NCBI RefSeq assembly: GCF_025999835.1
Contig: NZ_AP025628.1
Span: forward strand, 2,046,001 to 2,110,000
Direction of reading: 5' to 3'
Length of the DNA stretch: 64,000 nt
From: Caldinitratiruptor microaerophilus
Lineage (GTDB): Bacteria > Bacillota > Sulfobacillia > Symbiobacteriales > ZC4RG38
Shown: piece by piece, positions 1 through 9,096 of the stretch
How positions within the stretch are numbered: position 1 is the stretch's first letter
Layout of the letters: every line of letters begins with the position of its first letter
Notes under the pieces: generated by a model
Database searches by the model: none
What the model was told of the DNA's origin: nothing
What the model saw: the letters and a program-made list of their open reading frames with translations, nothing else
Translations under genes and position numbers: made by a program

Positions 1-1003
<1,003 letters not shown>

Positions 1004-1158
1004 CGCCTCTACGTCCCCTTTCGAGCGCCGTCCCGGTACCCACAGTGTACCGCACCGGCTTGATTTCTCGGTAGCGACCGGCCGCTCCTGCCGCGGCGGT
1101 CCCGCTTGCAGCCGCGGCGCCGGCGCGGGTGGGCACCCCCCGGTCCGGGTGTGACGGG

Positions 1159-1629
1159 TCACGTCCGCAGCGTGGCCACCAACCGCCGCGGGTGGAGGAG
1201 CAGGTCCAGGGCGTCCTCGATCCGCAGTGCCACCACCCGCGCCGCCGCCAGGGCGGCGGCGCTCGCCCCCTCTGCGCCGATCACCACGATGCCCAGGGCC
1301 GCCTCCCGGAGCATGGCCACGTCGTTGAAGCCGTTCCCGATGACCGCCACGTGCGCCGCCCCAAGGTCGCGCACGACCCGGGCCTTGTCCTCCCCTCCCC
1401 CCACCCCCCGGACGGCCGTCAGCCGCACGGGAAGGCTCGCCGTGGCCTGACGGGCGGTCCCGAACGTGTCGGCGGTAAGCACGTGGATCTCCAGGTCCCG
1501 GGCCAGCGCCTCGAGCCGCGGGGCGACGCCCTCGATGAGCTTCCCGTCGGTCGCGATCGTCCCGTTGAAGTCGAGAAGGAGGTAGCGCAGCTGGAGCACG
1601 CCGCTTCCCGGGATCTCGATCTGCCGCAT
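1159..1629 (-). CDS. Small HAD-family hydrolase, soluble P-type-ATPase-like phosphatase
   Basis: A 156-residue HAD protein. Motif I reads DFNGT near residue 19, with Asn where most HAD phosphatases have the second Asp; this matches the small soluble 'P-type ATPase-like' subgroup (family knowledge). Later motifs are a Lys near residue 82 and [10 protein letters not shown] for the acidic metal-binding motif, followed by a small hydrophobic C-terminal part. There is no cap domain, signal peptide or membrane segment. GGGAGG lies 8 nt before the ATG. The substrate is unknown. It may be co-transcribed with lipA, but the 155-bp gap makes that uncertain. Confidence 0.75.
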   Translation of the reverse strand: MRQIEIPGSGVLQLRYLLLDFNGTIATDGKLIEGVAPRLEALARDLEIHVLTADTFGTARQATASLPVRLTAVRGVGGGEDKARVVRDLGAAHVAVIGNGFNDVAMLREAALGIVVIGAEGASAAALAAARVVALRIEDALDLLLHPRRLVATLRT

Positions 1630-1820
1630 CGATCGTACCTCCCGACACTTGCCGGCTGCGCCGGAATTGCCCGGCCCCGCGGGGAACCCTGGAGTGCGCC
1701 CGCAGGCACCACTCGATGGCGGCCACCGGGACGAAGCAGGGAGGGACCGGGGCCCTGGCGTAGTCCGTTCAGGGAATGCTATGGCAGGGCCAAACCCTGA
1801 TGCCGGAAGGAGTGGAAGCC

Positions 1821-2540
1821 GTGAACCGGATCGGCCGCGACGTGGAGATCACCTGGCTTGGCCACTCGACCTTCCAGATCCGGACGCCGGGCGGCAAGAC
1901 GGTGCTCATCGACCCGTGGGTGCAGGGCAACCCGGCCACCCCCGAGCGCTTCAAGCAGGGCCTGAAGCCGGACATCCTGTTCGTGACCCACGGCCACTTC
2001 GACCACATCGGCGATGCGGTGCAGATCGCCCGGGAGAGCGGGAGCCAGGTCGTCGCCATCTACGAGACGGTGGCGTGGCTGGAGAAGAAGGGTGTCAAGA
2101 ACACGGTCGGCATGAACAAGGGCGGGACGGTCGACCTGGGCGGCATCCGGGCCACCATGGTCCACGCGGTCCACAGCTGCGGCATCATGGATCAGGACGA
2201 GGGCCGGATCATTTACGGCGGTGAGGCGTGCGGCTACGTGCTGGAGCTGGAGAACGGCTTTCGCCTGTACCACGCCGGCGACACCATGGTGTTCGGCGAC
2301 ATGAAGCTCATCGGCGAGCTGTGGCAGCCGGACGTCGCCCTCCTCCCCATCGGCGACCACTTCACCATGGACCCCCGCCAGGCTGCCTACGCCGCCCGCC
2401 TGCTCGGGGTGAAGCGCGTGATCCCGATGCACCACGGCACCTTCCCGCTCCTCACCGGCAAGCCCGCGCAGCTGGAGGAACTCCTGCGGGCCGACGGCAT
2501 CGAGGTGCTGACCCTCCAGCCGGGCGAGTCGTTGACCTGA
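1821..2540 (+). CDS. UPF0173 metallo-beta-lactamase-fold metal-dependent hydrolase
   Basis: A 239-residue metallo-beta-lactamase-fold protein of the UPF0173 (YtkL-like) family. It opens with ITWLGHSTF, typical of the family N-terminus, and carries the metal motif THGHFDH plus later ligands in YHAGDT and MHHGTF. The GTG start at 1821 is preferred over upstream in-frame ATG codons because AAGGAG sits 8 nt before it. The cellular substrate of the family is not established. It diverges from the HAD gene across about 190 bp and is followed by a strong hairpin. Confidence 0.85.
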   Translation: MNRIGRDVEITWLGHSTFQIRTPGGKTVLIDPWVQGNPATPERFKQGLKPDILFVTHGHFDHIGDAVQIARESGSQVVAIYETVAWLEKKGVKNTVGMNKGGTVDLGGIRATMVHAVHSCGIMDQDEGRIIYGGEACGYVLELENGFRLYHAGDTMVFGDMKLIGELWQPDVALLPIGDHFTMDPRQAAYAARLLGVKRVIPMHHGTFPLLTGKPAQLEELLRADGIEVLTLQPGESLT

Positions 2541-2553
2541 GACGGCTTGGACC

Positions 2554-2583
2554 GGGCAGCAGCCGGCCGCCCGGCTGCTGCCC
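2554..2583 (+). terminator. Hairpin after the UPF0173 gene
   Basis: A perfect 13-bp stem (GGGCAGCAGCCGG against CCGGCTGCTGCCC) with a CCGC loop starts 13 nt after the stop codon. No T tract follows, so it may be a GC-rich terminator or only an mRNA 3'-end stabiliser. Confidence 0.6.
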
Positions 2584-2671
2584 ACGCAACTCCAACGTGC
2601 CGGGACCCCGGGGACCCGGCCCCAGCGGAGTGGGTCCTCGGGGGGCTGCACTGCACCCGCCGGTCGACCCC

Positions 2672-2706
2672 GAAAACGGGCGGGCAGAGCAGATCTCTGC
2701 CCGCCC
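2672..2706 (-). terminator. Terminator of the 2-oxoacid dehydrogenase operon
   Basis: A perfect 12-bp stem (GGGCGGGCAGAG / CTCTGCCCGCCC) with a 5-nt loop lies just downstream of the E2 stop codon. On the minus strand it is followed by GTTTTC, a plausible short U tract. Confidence 0.75.
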
Positions 2707-2722
2707 ACCGAATCCCATGCGA

Positions 2723-4120
2723 CTACACCACTTCCATCCCCGGCCGGTACGCCTCCAGCCGGCGCTTCACCGCCTGCAGGAACCGGCCGACGGCGAGCCC
2801 GTCGAGGACCCGGTGATCCATGCTGCAGCAGAGGTTCACCATGTGCCGGATGGCGATGGCGTCGTTCTCGAGCACCACCGGCTCCTTCGTGATGGCCTCC
2901 AGCGTGAGGATGGCCGCCTGGGGGTAGTTGAGGATCGGCGCCGAGGCGACGGACCCGAAGGCCCCCGTGTTGTTCACCGTGAAGGTGCCGCCCTGCACGT
3001 CCTCGAGCGTGAGCTTCCCGGCCCGGGCCCGCTCCGCCAGGTCGTGCACGGCGTGGGCCAGCCCGGCGAGGCTCAGCCGGTCGGCGTGGTGGATGACCGG
3101 CACGACGAGCGCGTCCTCGGTGGCGACGGCGACCGAGATGTGGATGTCGCCGTGGACGATGATCTGGTCCCCCGCCCACGTCGAGTTGAGCATCGGGTAC
3201 TCCCGGAGCGACTCCACGACGGCCCGGATGAAGAACGGCATGAAGGTGAGGTCGATCCCCTCCCGGGCCCGGAACGCCTCCCGGACGGCGTTTCGCAGCT
3301 GGACCAGCCCGGTGACGTCGGCGCGGACCATGGTCCAGGCGTGGGGCTGCTCGTGGCGGGCCTGCACCATTCGCTCGGCGATGCGCCGCCGCACCGGGGT
3401 GACCGGGATCGCCCTGTCCCCGGCGCGGGCGGCGGGCAGGACTGCGCCCGCCGGCGCGGCGGCCTGCGCGAGCGCGGCGGCCGGCACCGGCACGGCCGCC
3501 GGCGCCGGTGCGGCGCCGGTCCGGGAAGGCGCCGGCGGGACGGCCACGGCGCCGGCGGCGCGCGCCGCCAGGTAGCGCTCCACGTCCTTGCGCGTGACCC
3601 GTCCGCCCAGGCCGGTGCCCCGGATGAGGCTCAGGTCGATCCCGTGCTCCTGGGCGAGCCGCGTGACGGCGGGGGAATAGCGGACCGGCGCCCCACTTCC
3701 GTTGCTCCCCGCCGCCGGCCGCTCCGGCGCCACGGCGAGAGCGGCCGCCCGGGGCACGGCAGGGCCGGCCGGCGCGGCGGACCCCCCTGCCGCGGCGGGA
3801 ACGGGCGAGGCGGGTGTAGCCACCGGGCGCGGCTCCGCCGGGGCGGCCGCGGCCGGCGCAGGGGCCCCGGCGGCGGCCCCCTCCGGGACCTCCATCCGGG
3901 CAATGAGGGCGCCGACCGGCACCGTGGTGCCCTCCGCCACCTCCAGGGAGAGGATGACGCCGGCCTCCGGGGACGGGATCTCGGCGTTCACCTTGTCGGT
4001 GATGACCTCGGCGATGGGCTGGTACTTCTCCACCCGGTCGCCGGGCGCCACGAGCCACCGGGTGATGGTGCCTTCGGTGACGCTCTCGCCCAGCTTGGGC
4101 ATCGTGATGTCGAACGGCAA
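2723..4120 (-). CDS. bkdB: Dihydrolipoamide acyltransferase E2 of a branched-chain 2-oxoacid dehydrogenase complex
   Basis: A 465-residue E2 core subunit. Domain order: lipoyl domain (residues 1-80, lipoyl Lys in ITDKVNAEI near 43), a long Ala/Pro linker, the peripheral subunit-binding domain (RYSPAVTRLAQEHGID...), a second Ala/Pro linker, and the acyltransferase domain with catalytic MDHRVLDG near the C-terminus. The proposed start is TTG at 4120 (LPFDITMPKL), 7 nt after GGGGGGT; the ATG six codons later would remove conserved residues. It is the last gene of lpd-E1alpha-E1beta-E2 and is followed by a terminator. Branched-chain specificity is inferred from the heterotetrameric E1 and a bkd-like promoter; acetoin or pyruvate specificity is not excluded. 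Confidence 0.9.
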   Translation of the reverse strand: MPFDITMPKLGESVTEGTITRWLVAPGDRVEKYQPIAEVITDKVNAEIPSPEAGVILSLEVAEGTTVPVGALIARMEVPEGAAAGAPAPAAAAPAEPRPVATPASPVPAAAGGSAAPAGPAVPRAAALAVAPERPAAGSNGSGAPVRYSPAVTRLAQEHGIDLSLIRGTGLGGRVTRKDVERYLAARAAGAVAVPPAPSRTGAAPAPAAVPVPAAALAQAAAPAGAVLPAARAGDRAIPVTPVRRRIAERMVQARHEQPHAWTMVRADVTGLVQLRNAVREAFRAREGIDLTFMPFFIRAVVESLREYPMLNSTWAGDQIIVHGDIHISVAVATEDALVVPVIHHADRLSLAGLAHAVHDLAERARAGKLTLEDVQGGTFTVNNTGAFGSVASAPILNYPQAAILTLEAITKEPVVLENDAIAIRHMVNLCCSMDHRVLDGLAVGRFLQAVKRRLEAYRPGMEVV

Positions 4121-4179
4121 GGCGTGACCCCCCGTTCCAGGTGTGGGCGCGCCGGGCCGGCGAGGCCCGGCGGAAGGCG

Positions 4180-5163
4180 TCAGAACGCAGCGAGTTCCCG
4201 CATCTTGGCCGCGACCTTCTCCGGGCTGAGCATGTACGCCTTCTCCAGGGGCGCCGAGTAGGGCATGGCGGGGATCTCCGGGCCGCACAGGCGCATGACC
4301 GGCGCGTCGAGTTCGAAGAGCACCCGCTCGGCGATCAGGGCCGCCACCTCCGCGCCGATGCCCATGAAGGCGTTGTCCTCGTGAACGATGAGCACCTTGC
4401 CGGTCCGGGCGGCGGCGCGGAGGATCGTCTCCTCGTCGAGCGGCCGGAGCGACCGGAGGTCGACGACCATGGCGCTGATCCCCTCGTGCGCGACCTGCTC
4501 GGCCGCCTCCAGGCAGAAGTGCAGCGTCTTGCCGTAGGAGAAGACGGTGATGTCGGTGCCGTCGCGCTTCACGTCGGCCTTGCCGATGGGGATCGTGTAA
4601 TCGCCCTCGGGCACCTCGCCGCGGGCGGCCCGGTAGAGCCCCTTGTGCTCGAAGAACAGCACGGGGTCGTCGTCCCGGATGGCCGAGCGCAGGAGCCCCC
4701 GGACGTCGTAAGGGGTGCTGGGCACCACGATCTTGAGCCCCGGCGAGTGGGCGAAGTGCGCCTCCACGCTCTGGCTGTGGTACAGCCCGCCGTGGACACC
4801 GCCGCCGAAGGGGGCCCGGATGACCATCGGCACGAACCAGTCGCCGTTCGACCGGTACCGCATCCGGGCGGCCTCGGAGATGATCTGGTTCATCGCGGGC
4901 CAGATGAAGTCGGCGAACTGGATCTCGCACACCGGCCGCATGCCGGTCAGGGCGGCGCCGATCCCGACCCCGACGATCGCCGACTCGGTGAGCGGGGTGT
5001 CGATCACCCGCTCCTCGCCGAACTCGTCGATCAGGCCCTGGGTGGCACGGAAGACCCCGCCCCGGCGGCCGACGTCCTCGCCCATGACGAAGACCCGCTC
5101 GTCCCGGCGCATCTCGTCCCGCAGGGTCTCCCGCACGGCCTCGATGAACTGCATGACCGGCAT
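4180..5163 (-). CDS. bkdAB: 2-oxoacid dehydrogenase E1 component, beta subunit
   Basis: A 327-residue transketolase-like beta subunit of a heterotetrameric E1. It has the Pyr domain (MGEDVGRRGG, IDTPLTESAIVGVGIGAAL, QFADFIWPAMNQI) followed by the C-terminal domain (VVDLRSLRPLDEETI, ILIVHEDN-like segment). Its length is normal for the family. AAGGAGG lies 10 nt before the ATG, and the E1alpha stop is only 5 nt upstream, so the two E1 genes are co-translated neighbours. With E1alpha it performs thiamine-diphosphate-dependent decarboxylation and reductive acylation of E2. Confidence 0.9.
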   Translation of the reverse strand: MPVMQFIEAVRETLRDEMRRDERVFVMGEDVGRRGGVFRATQGLIDEFGEERVIDTPLTESAIVGVGIGAALTGMRPVCEIQFADFIWPAMNQIISEAARMRYRSNGDWFVPMVIRAPFGGGVHGGLYHSQSVEAHFAHSPGLKIVVPSTPYDVRGLLRSAIRDDDPVLFFEHKGLYRAARGEVPEGDYTIPIGKADVKRDGTDITVFSYGKTLHFCLEAAEQVAHEGISAMVVDLRSLRPLDEETILRAAARTGKVLIVHEDNAFMGIGAEVAALIAERVLFELDAPVMRLCGPEIPAMPYSAPLEKAYMLSPEKVAAKMRELAAF

Positions 5164-5168
5164 GGCGC

Positions 5169-6173
5169 TCAGGCCTCCTTGTACACGTGCCGGAACATGC
5201 TCTCCACGCTCGGATGCGGCTGGGCCTCCGCCCAGGCGGCGGCCTCGTCGATCTCCCGGCGGACCCGGTCCTCCAGTTCCTTCTCCCGCGCCTCGTCCAG
5301 GAGGCCCGCCTCGTACAGGTACTGGCGGGTGGTCGCCAGGGGGTCGCGGCGGCGGGCCGCCTCGAGCTCCTCCCGCGGGCGGTAGGTCTTGTCGTCGTCG
5401 TCGGACGAGTGGGCGGTGAGGCGCACGTTCTTCGACTCGATGAGCGTGGGCCCCTCGCCCCGCCGGGCCCGGGCCACGGCCTCGCGGAACACCCGGTACA
5501 CTTCAAGGACGTCGGTGCCGTCGACGACCACCCCGGGCATGCCGTAGCCGGCGGCCCGGTCGGCCACGTTCTGGCACGCCAGCTGTTTCCTCAGGGGTAC
5601 CGAGATCGCGTACTCGTTGTTCTGCACGTGAACGATCACGGGCAGCTTGTGCACGCCCGCGAAGTTCAGGGCTTCGTGGAAGTCGCCCTGGTTCGAGGAC
5701 CCCTCGCCCAGCGCGGTCAGGACCACGATGTTCTTGCCCTGCATCCGGGCGCCGAGGGCGATCCCCACCGCATGCGGCACCTGCGTGGCCACGGGCGACG
5801 ACCCGCTCACGATGTTCCACCGCCGGTGGCTCCAGTGATGCGCCATCTGGCGGCCGCCGGAGGACGGGTCGCCCTCCCGGGCGAAGGCGTGCAGGAACAC
5901 CTCCCGGGGGGTCATCCCCATCACCAGGACCGTGCCGAGGTCCCGGTAGTAGGGCACCACCCAGTCGACCCCCTTCTCCAGGGCGAAGGCCGCACCCACC
6001 TGGGCGCCCTCCTGCCCCTGCGCGGAGATGACGAAGGGGATCTTGCCGCTGCGCTGCAGGAGCCACAGGCGCTCGTCCAGACGGCGGGTGAGGAGCATGT
6101 AGTAGTACATCTCCAGCATCCGCTCGTCCGTCAGCCCCAGCTCCCCGTGGCGGCTTCCGGTCCGGGTCGCCAC
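5169..6173 (-). CDS. bkdAA: 2-oxoacid dehydrogenase E1 component, alpha subunit
   Basis: A 334-residue thiamine-diphosphate-binding alpha subunit. The cofactor motif is GEGSSNQGDFHEALNFA...NN, preceded by GSSPVATQVPHAVG. The phosphorylation-loop-like region SSDDDDKTYR is present. The proposed start is GTG at 6173 (VATRTGSRHG), 9 nt after AGAAGGGG; GTG codons at 6179 and 6182 are alternatives. It lies 32 bp downstream of lpd. Family resemblance is strongest to BCKDH and acetoin E1alpha; branched-chain is preferred from operon context. Confidence 0.9.
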   Translation of the reverse strand: MATRTGSRHGELGLTDERMLEMYYYMLLTRRLDERLWLLQRSGKIPFVISAQGQEGAQVGAAFALEKGVDWVVPYYRDLGTVLVMGMTPREVFLHAFAREGDPSSGGRQMAHHWSHRRWNIVSGSSPVATQVPHAVGIALGARMQGKNIVVLTALGEGSSNQGDFHEALNFAGVHKLPVIVHVQNNEYAISVPLRKQLACQNVADRAAGYGMPGVVVDGTDVLEVYRVFREAVARARRGEGPTLIESKNVRLTAHSSDDDDKTYRPREELEAARRRDPLATTRQYLYEAGLLDEAREKELEDRVRREIDEAAAWAEAQPHPSVESMFRHVYKEA

Positions 6174-6205
6174 CGCCACCACCCCTTCTTCCGCTGTCCG
6201 GCTTC

Positions 6206-7618
6206 CTAGATATGGATCGCCCTGCCTTCGGTCGCCAGTGCCGCCTCGCCGAAGATCTCCGAGAGCGTCGGGTGCGGGTGGACCGCCACCGACACCTCCC
6301 AGGCGGTGGCGTTCAGCAGCAGGGCGAGGCCGGCCTCGCTGATGAGGTCCGTCACGTGCGGGCCGATCAGGTGCGCCCCCAGCAGCTCGCCGGTCTTCGC
6401 GTCGGCCACCAGCTTCGCGAAGCCGTCCACGTCGCCGAACACCAGCGCCTTGCCGATCCCCCGGAAGGGGAACTTCCCGACCTTCACCTCGTGCCCGGCC
6501 GCCCGGGCCTCCGCTTCCGTGAGGCCCACCGAGGCCACCTCCGGCCGGGTGTACGTGCACCGGGGGACCTTCTTGAGGTCGACCGGGTGCGGCTCCAGGC
6601 CCGCCATGTGCTCCACGGCGACGATCCCCTGGTGCGCCGCCACGTGCGCCAGGCCGCCCCCGACGACGTCGCCGATCGCATAGATGCCCGGCTGGCCCGT
6701 GCGGCCGTACTCGTCCACCACGATGTAACCCCGGTCGAGCCGGATGCGCTCGAAGTTCTCCAGGCCGATCCCTTCGCTGTTCGGCGCCCGCCCGACCGAC
6801 ACCAGGAGCATCCCGGCCTCCGCCTGCCGCGCCTCCCCGCCGGCCTCGTACCGCAGGGTGACGCGCCCGCCCTCGACGCGGACACTCTGCGGGTCGACCT
6901 TCGCCCCCGTGACGATCTCGATCTTGCGCCGGCGCAGCAGCTTCTCCGCCTCCGCCGAGACCTCCTCGTCCTCCAGCGGCAGGATGCGGGGCAGCATCTC
7001 GAGCACCGTGACCCGCACGCCCAGGTCGGCGTACAGGGAGGCCCACTCCATGCCGATGGCTCCCCCGCCCAGGATCACGACGCTGTCCGGCAGGCGGTCC
7101 CAGTTCACGGCCTCGTCCGAGGTGAAGACGTGCTCCCCGTCGACGGGGATCCCCAGCGTCCGGGGCCGGCTCCCCGTGGCGATGAGGATGTGCTGCGCCT
7201 CGAGCTTCTCCTGCCCGCCTCCGGCGGTCTCGACGGAAACCCAGCCGTTGGGGGTGAAGATGGACGGGGCCATGAGCGTGCCCGTGCCCTCGATCACGGT
7301 CACGCCGTTCTTGCGCAGGAGGCCCTGGACGCCCTTCCAGAGGTTCGTGACGACCTTGTCCTTGCGGGCCAGGACCTGTGCCCAGTTCACGCCCACCTCG
7401 CCGGCCCGGAGGCCGTACTCGGCCGCGTGGGTGAGGTCGTGGTACACCTCCGCGCTGCGCAGGAACGCCTTGGTGGGGATGCAGCCCCGGTGCAGGCACG
7501 TTCCGCCCACCCGGTCGCGCTCCACCACGGCCACCTTCATGCCCAGCTGGCCGGCGCGGATGGCCGCCACGTAACCGCCTGTGCCGCCACCGAGGATGAC
7601 GAGGTCGAACTCGGGCAT
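6206..7618 (-). CDS. lpdA: Dihydrolipoyl dehydrogenase E3
   Basis: A 470-residue flavoprotein disulfide reductase that reoxidises the E2 dihydrolipoyl arm with NAD+. The FAD motif GGGTGGYVAAIRAGQLG is followed by the redox-active cysteines in GGTCLHRGCIPTK (Cys41/Cys46). The NAD motif is GGGAIGMEWASL, the second FAD motif is IYAIGDVVGG, and the dimerisation domain ends with the His-Pro pair of VHPHPTLSE. It is the first gene of the operon, with AGGAG about 10 nt before the ATG and a sigma-54-type promoter about 125 bp upstream. Confidence 0.95.
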   Translation of the reverse strand: MPEFDLVILGGGTGGYVAAIRAGQLGMKVAVVERDRVGGTCLHRGCIPTKAFLRSAEVYHDLTHAAEYGLRAGEVGVNWAQVLARKDKVVTNLWKGVQGLLRKNGVTVIEGTGTLMAPSIFTPNGWVSVETAGGGQEKLEAQHILIATGSRPRTLGIPVDGEHVFTSDEAVNWDRLPDSVVILGGGAIGMEWASLYADLGVRVTVLEMLPRILPLEDEEVSAEAEKLLRRRKIEIVTGAKVDPQSVRVEGGRVTLRYEAGGEARQAEAGMLLVSVGRAPNSEGIGLENFERIRLDRGYIVVDEYGRTGQPGIYAIGDVVGGGLAHVAAHQGIVAVEHMAGLEPHPVDLKKVPRCTYTRPEVASVGLTEAEARAAGHEVKVGKFPFRGIGKALVFGDVDGFAKLVADAKTGELLGAHLIGPHVTDLISEAGLALLLNATAWEVSVAVHPHPTLSEIFGEAALATEGRAIHI

Positions 7619-7743
7619 GCTGTCAGGTCTCCTCTCTTCGTATGGGGCTGCTCCGTCTTTCGCCCCCTTCCGGAACCGTTCCTTCCGAGCCGCTGTGCGC
7701 GGAGGTCACAAGAACGGCTTCGGCTGCCTCGCCCGCACTAGCA

Positions 7744-7759
7744 CGCAAATTCCATGCCA
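7744..7759 (-). promoter_or_regulatory. Sigma-54 -24/-12 promoter of the lpd-bkd operon
   Basis: On the minus strand the sequence reads TGGCATGGAATTTGCG. It matches the consensus TGGCACG-N4-TTGCW at all but one position of the core, with exactly 10 nt between the invariant GG and GC. Transcription would begin near 7733, leaving a leader of about 115 nt before lpdA. Bacillus bkd operons are sigma-L/BkdR dependent (established knowledge), which supports the reading. It has not been tested here. Confidence 0.75.
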
Positions 7760-7901
7760 CCCGCCGGAGTGCCTGCTCGCCTTCTCCGGACGCCCTTCCC
7801 GGCCGGTATGTGCAACTTCTTGCGTAAGTGCGCGGACTTGTGCAGGAATCGGCATGCAGCCCGGTGCCGACGGGGGCGGAAGGCACGCCAGGGTATTGAA
7901 G

Positions 7902-7914
7902 CGATCGATACATC
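7902..7914 (+). promoter_or_regulatory. Candidate enhancer element upstream of the lpd-bkd operon
   Basis: CGATCGATACATC lies about 145 bp upstream of the -24 element. It matches CGATCTATACGTC at 13921-13933, upstream of the other sigma-54 promoter, at 11 of 13 positions. The role as an enhancer-binding-protein site is inference only. Confidence 0.35.
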
Positions 7915-7986
7915 ACGACGAAAAAATCGATTACTCCGATCGATGGCGGCCATGGTATGGTCCTGGTAGGAAGACGAGACGCGGGG

Positions 7987-9042
7987 GTGCACGGAGCCGT
8001 GCTGCGCGTCGCCATCAACGGGTTCGGCCGGATCGGCCGGATGGTTTGCCGCAGGCTACTCCAGAGCCCGCTCCTCCAGGTCGTCGCCGTCAACGCCTCG
8101 TACGACAGCCAGATCCTGGCCCACCTGCTCCGGCGCGACAGCCTCCACGGGGTACTCGACCGCACGGTGGAGGCCGGAGAGGACGCCCTGTGGGTGGACG
8201 GGCAGGAGATCCGCCTCACCCACGAACGCGACCCGGCCCGCCTGCCGTGGGCGGAGATCGGGGTCGACCTGGTCATCGAGGCGACGGGCAAGTTCCGCGG
8301 CGGCGAGGGGGCACAGGCGCACCTGGACGCCGGCGCCGGCCGGGTCATCGTGACCGCGCCGGCCAAGGGTCACGTCGACGCCACCATCGTCTACGGGGTG
8401 AATCACCACACCTTCGACCCCGAACGCCACCGGCTGATCAGCGCCGCCTCGTGCACCACCACCTGTCTGGCGCCCATCGTGAAGGTCCTGCACGAGGCGT
8501 TCCACCTCGAAACCGGTCTCATGACGACCGTCCATTCCTACACGAGCGATCAGAACCTGCTCGACAACCCGCACAAGGACCTGCGGCGCGCCCGCGGCGC
8601 CGGCTTCAACATCATCCCGACCACGACCGGCGCGGCGAAGGCGGTGGGCCTCGTCGTGCCCGAGGTCGCCGGGCGGCTCACGGGCTACGCCCTGCGGGTG
8701 CCGACCCCGGACGTCTCCGTCGTGGACCTGACGGCCCGCTTCCGCGAGCCGGTGACGGTCGAGTCCGTGAACCGCGTCCTGCGCGAGGCGGCCGAGGGGG
8801 AACTCAAGGGGATCCTCGGGTACAGCGAGGAGCCCCTGGTTTCCTCGGACTACGTCGGCGACTCCCGCTCGGGCATCGTCGACGGCCTTTCCACCCTGGT
8901 CGGCCGCGACAACCTGGTCAAGGTCGTGGCGTGGTACGACAACGAGTGGGGCTACTCCTGCCGGGTGGCCGACCTCGCCGAGCACATGGCCCGCACCCTC
9001 CTCCGCGCCGCCGAGGAGGAGACCCCGGTGGCGGCCGGCTAG
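7987..9042 (+). CDS. gap: Type I glyceraldehyde-3-phosphate dehydrogenase
   Basis: NAD(P)-dependent GAPDH. The Rossmann motif INGFGRIGR is at the N-terminus, the catalytic cysteine lies in SAASCTTTCLAPIVKVL, and the C-terminal WYDNEWGYSCRVADL is diagnostic. The start is uncertain: GTG at 7987 follows AGGAAG by 12 nt; GTG at 7999 (VLRVAINGFG) fits the usual N-terminus better but has a poorly spaced GGAG; ATG at 7957 is also in frame. No pgk or tpi follows, so the gene is monocistronic and ends in a strong terminator. An erythrose-4-phosphate dehydrogenase role cannot be excluded by sequence alone. Confidence 0.92.
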   Translation: MHGAVLRVAINGFGRIGRMVCRRLLQSPLLQVVAVNASYDSQILAHLLRRDSLHGVLDRTVEAGEDALWVDGQEIRLTHERDPARLPWAEIGVDLVIEATGKFRGGEGAQAHLDAGAGRVIVTAPAKGHVDATIVYGVNHHTFDPERHRLISAASCTTTCLAPIVKVLHEAFHLETGLMTTVHSYTSDQNLLDNPHKDLRRARGAGFNIIPTTTGAAKAVGLVVPEVAGRLTGYALRVPTPDVSVVDLTARFREPVTVESVNRVLREAAEGELKGILGYSEEPLVSSDYVGDSRSGIVDGLSTLVGRDNLVKVVAWYDNEWGYSCRVADLAEHMARTLLRAAEEETPVAAG

Positions 9043-9060
9043 GCGCCGCCGGTACGACGA

Positions 9061-9090
9061 GGGCCCGTCCGGGCACGCCCGGACGGGCCC
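9061..9090 (+). terminator. Terminator after gap
   Basis: A near-perfect 13-14 bp hairpin (GGGCCCGTCCGGGC / GCCCGGACGGGCCC) with a minimal loop, followed by TTGCCTT, lies between the convergent gap gene and the 2-hydroxyacid dehydrogenase gene. It could serve both strands. Confidence 0.75.
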
Positions 9091-9096
9091 TTGCCT

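Larger units (their letters stand above)
7619..7986. other. 368-bp divergent intergenic region between lpdA and gap
   Basis: This region holds the sigma-54-type promoter at 7744-7759 and, between 7901 and 7950, an A/T-rich patch with two GATCGAT-containing sequences that could be activator sites. I see no convincing gene, riboswitch or consensus sigma-A promoter for gap. Confidence 0.6.

Noticed and set aside
2723-5506. A 927-codon frame read as one large protein including the E2 subunit
   Set aside because: The upstream half overlaps the E1beta gene in another frame and lacks sense; the E2 begins at the TTG at 4120 with a lipoyl domain.
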